Positions 1 through 7,810 of a stretch of 64,000 nt of DNA are shown in pieces. Source of the DNA: Aliiruegeria lutimaris (GTDB lineage: Bacteria; Pseudomonadota; Alphaproteobacteria; Rhodobacterales; Rhodobacteraceae); NCBI RefSeq assembly GCF_900099935.1, contig NZ_FNEK01000020.1:24292-88291 (forward strand), read 5' to 3'. Position numbers and translations under genes: made by a program. The notes beneath the pieces are model-generated. The model made no database searches. It was not told the origin of the DNA and saw only the letters and a program-made list of their open reading frames with translations. How positions within the stretch are numbered: the first letter of the stretch is position 1; the number at the start of each line of letters is the position of its first letter.

Positions 1-86
1 GCTGGCACCGGCCCCTTGCCAGCCAAGGACTTCAGCTTTTGGAGCAACTCCTGTGCCTCGGGCTCAAGCGATCGAATTTCTTGCAT
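1..86 (-). CDS. third gene of the MORC/helicase operon, N-terminus only
   Basis: The start codon overlaps the stop of the helicase gene by one base (TAATG), which is the usual arrangement for translational coupling. The reading frame stays open to the window edge and gives 28 residues beginning MQEIRSLEPEAQELLQKLKS, a charged and probably helical start. No function can be assigned from so short a piece. Its placement makes it the third component of the GHKL ATPase and nuclease-helicase operon. The rest lies outside the window. Confidence 0.55.
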   Translation of the reverse strand, partial: MQEIRSLEPEAQELLQKLKSLAGKGPVP

Positions 87-1753
87 TAAAAGTCCTCTCC
101 ACCCGGGAAGCGCAAACGAGCACCGTCTTCGGCGTCTTCAACGTCCGCGACATCCGCGAGGTACTTGTTGAAGAATTCGGCGGGTTCATCGTTATCGAAC
201 TTCACGATTTCGCCGTCTCGGTACCGCACGATCTCTATGCCCGAACCTTTTTCCTCGGCGTCGCGGTTCATCGACAAGCCAGCGGCAAGTCGCCGAATGT
301 CAGCAACGAAATCGAGCACTAGAACCCGGTCCTTTTTATCGTTCACCCTCAGCCCGCGGCCGAGTTGCTGTAAGAAAATACGCCGACTGTGGGTTACCCG
401 CATGAAGGCCACCAAGTTGACATCCGGCACGTCGATGCCTTCGTTGAGCATCTCGATCGAGATCAGCAGGTCGATCTCACCCATGCGGAACGCCGAAAGG
501 TTCTTGAACCTTTGTTCACGTGGCAACCTGCTATGCATCAGCGCGGCTCTTATTCCTTGCGCAGAGAATAGTGGCCTAAGGCGCTCTGCGTGCTCAATGG
601 AGCGGCAAAAAGCCAAGGCGCGCGGGTCCGGCATTTCAGCCATTTTCTCGCAAATGGTCTTGACCATCGCGAGGTCGCGCTCCGGAACAAGCAGTTTTTG
701 GTTGAGGTCCTTTATAGTGAAACCTTGCCGAGATGCCCGGGAAACTTCCTCCCAGTCGATCCCGTCGGTGAGCATCCGGTAGTCGACTTCCGCCAAGAAC
801 CCGCGCTGCATGCCATCAACGATGTCCATGGAGAACGCCGGGTCGCCGAACAGCTCGGTGATATCCCTGTTATCTCCGCGCCAAGGGGTCGCTGTCAGCC
901 CGACGAGGAAGTTTGGTTCCAGCCTTGCAATCAGGCTGCTGAAGCTCTCGGAGGGAGCGTGGTGAGCCTCGTCCACGATCACCAGGCCAAATCTACCGGC
1001 TAGGTCATCACCTCGAGCGATCGCCGAGCTAACCGATTGCCACGTCGCGAATACGACGCCGCCAGGGTATGCGGGTCGCTCGCCATCCGTCCAAACGTGC
1101 GTAGAACAGTCCTTGGGCAGCTGCGCCCAACTCGAGACTTCCAATTGCTTAACCAGGTCACTCATGTGGGCCATGACCAAGACTTCTTGCCTTGGGTTCC
1201 TGGCGAATTCCTGCGCGACGAGCTGGTTGGCAACCATGGACTTTCCTAGCCCCGTTGCCATCAACACGAGCGCGCGGCTGTCGCCCCGTCCCCTCTTAGC
1301 CTCTACCGTGTTGATCGCCTCGTGCTGGTAGTCCCTCGGTTCGCGCCTCTCCATCGAAACCGATGGCAGTTGATCGTAGAATTGCAGCAGGTGGTTTCCA
1401 TTCCAGGCACGCAGGTCGATGCCGGCGTTTTCCTGCGCTTTAATGAAGTCGTAGGCGCCCGGGTAGAATTCCTGGTTGGTCGCCGCGACCGCCGTGACCG
1501 CGTCGTACTTCCCGAGGGCCCATGCGGCTTCTCTTGCGCCTGCCTCGTCGACACTTCCGTGCGTGCGGTATTTCGCTTGGAATACCCACCTTTGTCCCTC
1601 CATGACACCCACGACGTCTGCGCCATGGTCGCCCGAACCGCCGACGAGGGCCACGTCCTCGAAGCCAGCGTGCTTCGCAAGTCGCGCAATCATGCGCTCG
1701 AATGCCTGCCACGGCCCATACGCCAATCTTTCAACGCTTACGAACCCGGGCAT
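86..1753 (-). CDS. restriction endonuclease-like / DEAD-DEAH helicase fusion protein
   Basis: 555 aa. Residues about 10-130 look like a Mrr-type PD-(D/E)xK nuclease domain: GSGDHGADVV (39-48) followed by the VFQAKY strand (57-62), giving candidate catalytic D46, Q59 and K61. Residues about 140-500 are a superfamily II helicase: Walker A ATGLGKS (166-172), DEAHH (261-265), motif III GLTATPWRGD and a C-terminal QQLGRGLR motif VI. Such fusions act in restriction-modification or other DNA-targeting systems. The start abuts the stop of the GHKL gene with no gap, and the stop overlaps the start of the next gene, so the three genes form one operon. The domain assignment is motif-based; substrate and specificity are unknown. 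Confidence 0.85.
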   Translation of the reverse strand: MPGFVSVERLAYGPWQAFERMIARLAKHAGFEDVALVGGSGDHGADVVGVMEGQRWVFQAKYRTHGSVDEAGAREAAWALGKYDAVTAVAATNQEFYPGAYDFIKAQENAGIDLRAWNGNHLLQFYDQLPSVSMERREPRDYQHEAINTVEAKRGRGDSRALVLMATGLGKSMVANQLVAQEFARNPRQEVLVMAHMSDLVKQLEVSSWAQLPKDCSTHVWTDGERPAYPGGVVFATWQSVSSAIARGDDLAGRFGLVIVDEAHHAPSESFSSLIARLEPNFLVGLTATPWRGDNRDITELFGDPAFSMDIVDGMQRGFLAEVDYRMLTDGIDWEEVSRASRQGFTIKDLNQKLLVPERDLAMVKTICEKMAEMPDPRALAFCRSIEHAERLRPLFSAQGIRAALMHSRLPREQRFKNLSAFRMGEIDLLISIEMLNEGIDVPDVNLVAFMRVTHSRRIFLQQLGRGLRVNDKKDRVLVLDFVADIRRLAAGLSMNRDAEEKGSGIEIVRYRDGEIVKFDNDEPAEFFNKYLADVADVEDAEDGARLRFPGGEDF

Positions 1754-4081
1754 CTACGCCTTCCAGGACTCGAGCAGCTTGAGCGAAGCGAGCGCACGCG
1801 CGAACCTCAAGCGCCAATCAAGGTCCTTGTTCAGGGCGGATGCCCCGTCGTCCACCAGCCACGTCGCGTCGTTTAGGCCCTCTATGACTTGCATCACCGA
1901 GTCTTCTCTTTGGTCCGGCGAGAGGTGTTCGTAAGGCCGGTCGAAATACGCGCCATCCATGACGAGCTTCGGCCATCCTCGAACCAGTTCGGCCAAGTAA
2001 TCCTCGGAAACGAAGCGGGCGAACTCGCCCTTGCGGACAAGTTCCTCGACCTCGCCCGGCGAAAGGGAAGCAGACTTGTATGCGGACCGCTTGATGTTTT
2101 CTAGCTCATGCTGTGACAATTGACCCGGTTCGATGGGCGCGGCGCCGGGGAGCTTCTCGTCGAGGAAGAGCTTCAATCCTTCAAGGAGGTTGGACGCGGC
2201 ACTAGTGGCACGCGACACGTCACCCGCCTCTTCGGGGAAGTATTTTTCTCGCAACATTCGGCTTACCCGCGAAACTGGAAAGTTTCTCGGCGTTTCGGCG
2301 GACAAGGTTAGAAAGTGATGTGCCAAATCGACCAAGAGGTAATCAGCGGGTGTAACCACGCTTTCTTCGAAGTAGGGGGATGACGCGTTGTAATCGAATC
2401 GGAAAGTGTACCCGTCCGGCTTCACGCGGAAAGGCTGGCCATCGAGGTCAGCCTTGTGGCGAAAGGCCGAAACCTTGACGACGACATCACCGGGCAATTC
2501 AGAAAGCTCGTAACTCTGGGAGAGCGATAGATCCGGTTCAGGTTTCGACGTGCTTGGCTGCTTGCCGTCTACCGGTGCATCCCCACCTCCCTGTGGATCG
2601 GGCTTTCCGCCCGGATCGTCGATGTCGGTGGTTGTCTTTTTCCCAGCAATCGGGAATTTGCCGGCGAACTTGTCGGCACCACTTCCACCGCCTCGCTTGG
2701 CCCTTTCCGCTTGCTCGACGAGTTCGTACCACTTGTCGTCTTCCTGGAACTCGGGATCACCCTCGTAGAACTTGTCCACGTACTCCTTGATGAGGCCTGA
2801 GTTGAGCCCGGTTCCCTCGGCTGTTCCCGGGACAAGAGCCGCGAGGCCTGCAGTGCTTTTTCGATAACCCGTGAACAGGCGCGCCATGGGGCTATCGTTC
2901 TTGGCCATGCCCATGCGAGTCGCGACTTGAGGCTGCATGGGCGATGTCCCGCGGACGAGCTCGACAACTTTTTTCCACTCGGGATCGAGCTTGTCGAACG
3001 AATCCTTCTGGTGCGATACGCGAACGAAATCGATCTCGAGTTCACCAACTATACGACCACCCCAGTGGATAGCGTCGATCGGGTACTCCAAGAAAGAGCC
3101 CCCGTCGACACCGCGAAAAGTGAAAAAGGACTTGTCCAGTTCCTCGATTACGCGCCCGTTTCGTATCAGGTCGATCCCGAATTTTTCCTTGTCGAAGTAC
3201 CTCTGGATCCCGAGCCATCCTTTCAACCGCCTGGTTCTCTTGACGACGTTCTCATCGTGTCCACAGGCCGAGCACTCGTCCTCGTTCTCGAGTAGCCACA
3301 CCCAGCAATTCGAGCAGAATTTCCGGGAGTCGAGCGTCTTGTCGATCTCGATCCTGGCCGGGACCCTACCAAAGGCTTGTGTTTCAACCGACCTTGTCTC
3401 GCTCCAGACGCAGTGCTTCATGGGCTTCACGACGTCACCGTCGTAGTTCAGCTTGATATCAAGCCGCTGCATGACGCGCCCGTAGATCTTGCCGAGCCGG
3501 TCGCGCGTTCTTTTCTTTCCGATACCCCAGATTAGCGGGCGGACCCGGTCTGCCTCGAGCCTCGAGATCTTGATCTCGGTACCGTGAACACCGTCCGCAA
3601 TTTCTTTCTCAGACTTGGCTCGCGTTTGAACCGGGGCAATAAATGTCTTTTGCTTTTCCAAGAGGTCAAAGTCTATGACGAGGCCAATCCACTCGGGATC
3701 TTCCGGCCGCGTCGTCCAGACCTCTGTTCGCCTGCCCATCCGCGCCGTTGAAATGTTGAAGCCCATCCCGAACAGGCCCATTTTCTCGACCGGGTCGTTT
3801 CCCGAGTACCCTGCCCTAACGGCGTCCTGCAGTGTTTCAATTGACATGCCGATGCCGTTGTCGAGCACGGAGATTTCCCCATTACCGGCCTTTAGCTCGG
3901 GATCGCTGGGCAGACGGATCCAAATCCGCGGATCAGTGGCGGGCTTGCCATCGCGGGACTGGTCGATAAACGCGTCTATTGAGTTGTCGACGAGTTCTGC
4001 CAGGCACTGCCAAGGAGCAAAGTCAATTTGCCCCAGCATCCTGAGAACCCTCGGTGACGGCGTGATATCGACTGTTGTCAT
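1754..4081 (-). CDS. MORC-like GHKL ATPase with zinc ribbon
   Basis: 775 aa. The GHKL (Hsp90/MutL/MORC type) ATPase motifs are clear: ELVDNSIDA at 29-37 (N box), DNGIGM at 74-79 (G1) and GLFGMGFN at 102-109 (G2). A four-cysteine zinc ribbon (C256, C259, C270, C273) lies between the ATPase region and the rest. Residues about 460-530 are a Gly/Pro/Lys-rich linker leading to a helical C-terminal region without a recognisable domain. The ATG at 4081 is preferred to an in-frame upstream start because AGGGAG lies about 7 nt before it. It is the first gene of the operon with the nuclease-helicase. Prokaryotic MORC-like ATPases are known partners of restriction-type helicases; a role in defence is inferred from that context. 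Confidence 0.85.
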   Translation of the reverse strand: MTTVDITPSPRVLRMLGQIDFAPWQCLAELVDNSIDAFIDQSRDGKPATDPRIWIRLPSDPELKAGNGEISVLDNGIGMSIETLQDAVRAGYSGNDPVEKMGLFGMGFNISTARMGRRTEVWTTRPEDPEWIGLVIDFDLLEKQKTFIAPVQTRAKSEKEIADGVHGTEIKISRLEADRVRPLIWGIGKKRTRDRLGKIYGRVMQRLDIKLNYDGDVVKPMKHCVWSETRSVETQAFGRVPARIEIDKTLDSRKFCSNCWVWLLENEDECSACGHDENVVKRTRRLKGWLGIQRYFDKEKFGIDLIRNGRVIEELDKSFFTFRGVDGGSFLEYPIDAIHWGGRIVGELEIDFVRVSHQKDSFDKLDPEWKKVVELVRGTSPMQPQVATRMGMAKNDSPMARLFTGYRKSTAGLAALVPGTAEGTGLNSGLIKEYVDKFYEGDPEFQEDDKWYELVEQAERAKRGGGSGADKFAGKFPIAGKKTTTDIDDPGGKPDPQGGGDAPVDGKQPSTSKPEPDLSLSQSYELSELPGDVVVKVSAFRHKADLDGQPFRVKPDGYTFRFDYNASSPYFEESVVTPADYLLVDLAHHFLTLSAETPRNFPVSRVSRMLREKYFPEEAGDVSRATSAASNLLEGLKLFLDEKLPGAAPIEPGQLSQHELENIKRSAYKSASLSPGEVEELVRKGEFARFVSEDYLAELVRGWPKLVMDGAYFDRPYEHLSPDQREDSVMQVIEGLNDATWLVDDGASALNKDLDWRLRFARALASLKLLESWKA

Positions 4082-4230
4082 TGGCTGCTCCCTCTCGTGG
4101 CGTGTTTTCAATTTCTTATTGTGGCGGCCAATGGAACTCTAGGCCGACCAATCATTTTATGGTTGCACCAAGTTTCCAGCTCGCTGGGCTTCACGGGGTC
4201 GGCCTGTCAATGCATATAGATTGCCGGGAA

Positions 4231-4470
4231 TGGACCTGTCACGGTTTGATGCCGCCCCAAGTTCTCATTTACGCGGCCTGAGCTTCGAAGGCCAAGGGGT
4301 TTTTCCAGCCGAGGGCTGAGTGTCGCATGCGCGGATTGTAGAACCCGTTGATGTAATCGAAGATCGCCAGCTCGGCCGATCGGCGGGTGGGCCACGGCCG
4401 CTGCCACAGTGGTTCAGCCTTGATCGTTTTGAAGAAGGTGTATCGACCGTCGCGTTGTCGTAGCAACCCG
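4231..4470 (-). mobile_element. IS3-family transposase C-terminal remnant, frameshifted
   Basis: The minus strand at 4269-4466 encodes the characteristic IS3 OrfB tail: FFKTIKAE, RRSAELAIFDYINGFYNPR and RHSALGWKNPLAFE, ending in TAA at 4269-4271. Just upstream, another frame reads GCYDNATVDT, the segment that normally precedes FFKTIKAE, so a frameshift separates the two. The sequence TGGACCTGTCACGGTTTG at 4231 looks like a terminal repeat. No intact N-terminal catalytic part was found, so this is a dead fragment. Confidence 0.75.
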
Positions 4471-4766
4471 AATTCGGCGAAGCGCTCTTCTACGCGCGTC
4501 GTCCCGACGACGGCCCGGTCCTACCAAATATCTGTGACGCTGACGGCATGGCCGATGCGCCGCCTCTCGCATGAACATAACGAGAACGACACATGCTCTC
4601 TCGTCGCGTTCGTCGCTCATCGAGGGCCTCAAAGCGCCTGAAGGCGACGCCACAGATCCAAACGCGATTCCCCTGGGAACATCGAAGGATGCCGCTGACA
4701 AGCTGGTCAGGGGTATCAAGCGGAAATCACGCAGTGCGACTGAAATCAATGCATCCTGACACCTAT
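4471..4766. other. spacer beyond the IS remnant, no supported gene
   Basis: This stretch joins the IS3 remnant to the broken small ORF. A 62-codon plus-strand frame (4571-4759) exists, but it has no convincing ribosome binding site or recognisable motif and is not called as a gene. A GAAC-N7-GAAC arrangement at 4573-4587 matches the alphaproteobacterial SOS-box pattern, but such matches are expected by chance in 64 kb and no intact gene follows it. Confidence 0.4.
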
Positions 4767-4976
4767 TCAGAACTCGTGGCGCCTCTTGTGGAGACGTGTC
4801 ACCTCCTCAAGAAGTGCTCGCCAAAAGGCTGCCGCCTTTTCGTCGTCCTCGACCTCGCCCAGACGCTATCTTGTCTTTGCAATAGCACCGTTCCCGAACA
4901 ACTCGATTGTCGCCCCCGGCGCCATCGCAACAGTGCGCTGTTCAGGTCCCTCTGATGCTTTTTCCCAACCAGTCAT
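4767..4976 (-). pseudogene. small ORF interrupted by an in-frame amber codon
   Basis: The minus strand reads ATG at 4976, 36 sense codons (beginning MTGWEKASEGPEQRTVAM), a TAG at 4866-4868, then a further 32 codons in the same frame ending KAAAFWRALLEEVTRLHKRR...F before TGA at 4767-4769. The second half has a normal amphipathic-helix composition, suggesting that both halves were once a single small protein of about 69 residues. No family is recognised. Either this is a pseudogene or only the first 36 codons are made. Confidence 0.35.
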
Positions 4977-5309
4977 ATGATTAGAATATCCGACAGACAG
5001 GCCATACACGAGTTATACCAGGTTCTAGCGGGGACCCGCTAATTACGAATGACGTGCTCTACCAGTTGAGCTACAACGGCTTACCGGGCCCTGCTAGGTC
5101 TACTCTCCCTTGGCCCAATCAGGTTGATTTTGAGGCCATTCTCGTGGGCAGCCGCCAACTATGGAAGTTCTGCTCTGCTTGCTACCTATTGATCAAAGAG
5201 AGACACATTTACTTTTTACCTATCAAACTGGAAGTTTTTTAAGCCTTAACTTGTCTACGGGAGCATTATTTGGAAAAATTACTTGCTCGCGGAAAAGGGG
5301 TATTCTTCT
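4977..5309. other. AT-richer intergenic stretch with tRNA-like half and palindrome
   Basis: No protein gene is supported. The stretch contains a 16-bp inverted repeat TAGCGGGGACCCGCTA (5026-5041; 7-bp arms around GA) directly next to a tRNA 5'-half-like sequence (listed separately). Base composition from about 5150 to 5320 is visibly AT-richer than the core chromosome, which suggests imported DNA. Confidence 0.5.
5041..5080 (-). other. tRNA-Thr-like 5' half (remnant)
   Basis: The minus strand from 5080 reads GCCGTTGTAGCTCAACTGG then TAGAGCACGTCATTCGTAAT. This matches a tRNA acceptor 5' strand, D-arm and the 5' side of an anticodon arm with CGT (Thr) in the loop position. The 3' side of the anticodon stem does not pair, and no T-arm or acceptor 3' strand follows. 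It therefore cannot be a functional tRNA and is more likely a remnant of insertion or recombination at a tRNA gene. Confidence 0.45.
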
Positions 5310-5708
5310 GTGGCATGCCAAAAAAATGAAAACAGATCACGCCCACCATGGCGACCGCGAAAAATCGGCACACCTGAGCAGTTAGCGATTAAATTTGCAG
5401 AATACGCTCAATTCGTCGATAGCAACCCTATCCTATTGACGAAAGCATTTCGTATAGAAGATGGGCGTATAATTTATGCGGATCAACGAAAATGTCGTCC
5501 GATGACAGTTGAGGGCTTTTCTGCATTCCTCGGAATCGCTCCACGAACATGGCGCTACTGGCGAGCTAATCGGGAGGATCTAGCTGAAATGATCGAAATG
5601 ATAGAGGACGCTATATTCGATCATTTGTTCTGTCTAGCTGCGGCAAACATCATTAAAGCCAACCTAGTAAGCCGCAAGCTCGGACTTGGCCAGGGCGAAC
5701 AGAGCTAA
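5310..5708 (+). CDS. phage terminase small subunit-like protein (orphan)
   Basis: About 132 aa. The central segment (EGFSAFLGIAPRTWRYWR) looks like the helix-turn-helix of phage DNA-packaging small subunits. The C-terminal part (AAANIIKANLVSRKLGLG) matches the conserved tail of that family, whose role is to recognise phage DNA for packaging by the large subunit. The GTG at 5310 has AAGGGG about 9 nt upstream; a TTG at 5283 is an alternative. No terminase large subunit, portal or capsid gene is nearby, so this is a prophage relic or an orphan gene used for something else. A hairpin terminator follows immediately. Confidence 0.6.
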   Translation: MACQKNENRSRPPWRPRKIGTPEQLAIKFAEYAQFVDSNPILLTKAFRIEDGRIIYADQRKCRPMTVEGFSAFLGIAPRTWRYWRANREDLAEMIEMIEDAIFDHLFCLAAANIIKANLVSRKLGLGQGEQS

Positions 5709-5714
5709 CAACAA

Positions 5715-5744
5715 CCCCGGACACCGCGCCGGGGCTCTTCTTTT
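5715..5744 (+). terminator. Rho-independent terminator after the terminase-like gene
   Basis: A GC-rich hairpin (CCCCGG, 8-nt loop, CCGGGG) followed by CTCTTCTTTT starts 7 nt after the stop codon of the upstream gene. Confidence 0.7.
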
Positions 5745-5900
5745 GTCGGTCACTTTCGTTCTAGCTCATCTACCGACTTTCCGCTCCACGATGGCGTATA
5801 CCTTCTCTCGTGTCGGGTTTTTCACTGGCCCTACACCAGCAGATCGAATTTACTGCCGACGGAAACGCCGCTGACAGGCAAGCGCCAGAAAGAAAGACAG

Positions 5901-7118
5901 ATGGCAGTAGAGGCCAACGGCGAGAAGAAACCTACGAATCCCAAGCGCCGTAGGGGCCATAAGCTGGAAAAATGGGAAGTTTCTTTGGTCAAGGCCATGA
6001 TCGCCCGCGGAGAGAAAAGCGACCAAGACATCTTGGCGTATTTCACGAGGCCAACGCGTTCGGTGAACCAGGGCAGGATCTCCGAGATTCGGAAAGGAAC
6101 GAAACATAAAGCTGTAAAGGCGGCCTCCGACCAAGACCTCGAGGATTTCCTTGCTGCATGGCCAGACATCGACCATGAGACCGGCTTGAGCGTTCTTGGC
6201 GACGAACTCTAGATCAAAGCCCGTGAAGCCATGATCGGCGCCGTCCACATCTTCAACGCCGCTGGGCTGACCTTCCGCGCTGAGCTGTTCGTCATGACGG
6301 CAATCGTCGCCTGGACCTACTTTCTCCACGCATATTTCAAGCGAGAGGGCGTGAACCACCAATACAACGACAAAAAGACAGCCCAAGGAGCCGTCAAATA
6401 CTGGGATCTATCAAAGTGCATCTCGACCGGTCACAGCCCGATCTCATCGGGGGCCAAACTGAACCTGGAGTTCCTTATCGAGCTTAGAAACGAAATCGCC
6501 CATCAATCTACGAGCAGGATCGACGATGCCGTCGGAATGGAACTTCAAGCTTGCTGTATAAACTTCAACGATGAGTTGAAGAAGCATTTCGGAAACCAGT
6601 ACGGACTTGAAAAGCGACTGCCATTGGCCCTCCAGTTCGTGTCGTTTGGCCGGGATCAGCGGAGCATCTTGAAGGAGGCCTTCGCTCTTCCACCCCATGT
6701 GTCGTCATTGATTCAGGCGTTTGAGAGCGGGTTGACCGATGATCAGGTAAGCGATCCTGCGTTCCGTTACAGAGTGGCCTTCGTGCCGATATCCGCCAAG
6801 AAGTCGTCAGGCTCTGATGAATGCGTTGTGGTGATTAAACCTGGCAGCGAGGAGGCCGAGCAGATCTCAGAAGTGATTTTCAAAGAGGTGAACAGGGCCC
6901 GCTACATTCGCCGAGATGTGTTGACGAAGGTTCGCAAGGCCGGGTTCCCCAAATTCGGAGAAGGCGACCATACGAAGATCATGCAGCAACTGAATGCCAA
7001 GGATCCGTCGAAGGGTTATGGCTGCAAGGGGGACTACAAGGGTTCCTGGGTTTGGTTTGACAAGTGGATCGAGCGTGTGATCGAGCACTGCCAGGAGAGC
7101 GGGGAGAAATACCGGTGA
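5901..7118 (+). pseudogene. DUF3644 protein split by one in-frame amber codon
   Basis: One frame spans 406 codons. Codons 1-103 (basic, starting MAVEANGEKKPTNPKRRRGH) end at a TAG (6210-6212) within GDEL-stop-IKAREAM. The frame then continues with the DUF3644 core: FRAELFVMTAIVAWTYFLHA, LRNEIAHQ and a C-terminal winged-helix-like stretch near residues 330-400. The family is uncharacterised and is found in mobile and defence-rich regions. A single base change (TTG to TAG) would restore the gene. The second part could also be initiated separately at 6231. The next small gene overlaps its stop by 4 nt. Confidence 0.7.
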
Positions 7119-7384
7119 CTGAAAGGACAGTGACGCCGCCCCGAATACCGATCGACGACAAGACGCCATTCCGCCGTCGGATGTGGACGGAGTGGCTGCT
7201 GGCAGTTGACGAGGAAGAGCGGGAGGAATGGCTCAACCAGTTCCCACCGAAGGTGAGGGATACTTGGCGCCACCATATGTCCAACTACAAAGGGAAGCGG
7301 TCAAGCACCGTTCCTTCGCCGCCAGAAGAACCGCGAGAGTTCACTTCGAAGGAGTTGAGGAAGATCGACTGGGACTCGACGTAG
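7115..7384 (+). CDS. small hypothetical protein coupled to DUF3644
   Basis: 89 aa starting at GTG 7115, which overlaps the DUF3644 stop in a GTGA junction typical of translational coupling. The sequence is charged and Trp-rich (FRRRMWTEWLLAV, EEREEWLNQFPPK, DTWRHHM), with no signal peptide, membrane segment or recognised domain. The tight coupling suggests a partner of the DUF3644 protein. About 270 nt follow without any supported gene before the tRNA-Gln gene. Confidence 0.6.
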   Translation: MTERTVTPPRIPIDDKTPFRRRMWTEWLLAVDEEEREEWLNQFPPKVRDTWRHHMSNYKGKRSSTVPSPPEEPREFTSKELRKIDWDST

Positions 7385-7653
7385 CTGTCGATTGAGGACC
7401 GCCTCGCCGCCATATCCACGCCAACGCCACCCCAGGACAAATCAACGACACGACTACCGCTGCCAGCGACTGCTAATTCAGCGCACCATAGCTTTCGGCT
7501 GTTCCTGCTGGATGTCGTGCGGCGGTGAAGAAACACAGACAGCCCCCGGTGGCTATGCAGCGGAGGCCTAGTCTTTGGGTTGGTAATTAGGTTGGTGAGT
7601 GGCGCACCTACTAAACCTTAAGTCACTGCAAAACTTCATGTTTTGTGGTGAAA

Positions 7654-7728
7654 TGGCTGGGGTGGTAGGATTCGAACCTACGATACACGGTACCAAAAAC
7701 CGCTGCCTTACCACTTGGCTACACCCCA
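7654..7728 (-). tRNA. tRNA-Gln (TTG)
   Basis: The minus strand folds as a complete 75-nt tRNA: acceptor TGGGGTG pairs with CACCCCA, the D-arm contains GCCAAGTGGTAAGGC, the anticodon loop carries TTG inside GGTTTTTGGTACC, the T-arm contains GGTTCGAATCC, and CCA is encoded at the 3' end. The 3' end faces the accessory region at positions below 7650, the orientation expected when an integrating element uses a tRNA 3' end. Confidence 0.95.
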
Positions 7729-7810
7729 GCAGCGGAGCGCTGTTTACTTGCTGCCGTTGACCCTCGCAAGCCCTTCTTCGAAAAAAAACCTACAAATCGT
7801 CCCCGGTGAC

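Noticed and set aside
4573..4587. GAAC-N7-GAAC, a match to the alphaproteobacterial SOS box
   Set aside because: With eight fixed bases, one or two matches are expected by chance in 64 kb, and no intact gene follows it.
4571..4759. 62-codon plus-strand frame beside the IS remnant
   Set aside because: No ribosome binding site, no recognisable motif, and it overlaps degraded IS sequence.
5026..5041. Palindrome as a CRISPR-type repeat or operator
   Set aside because: Single occurrence, no spacer series and no regulator gene beside it.
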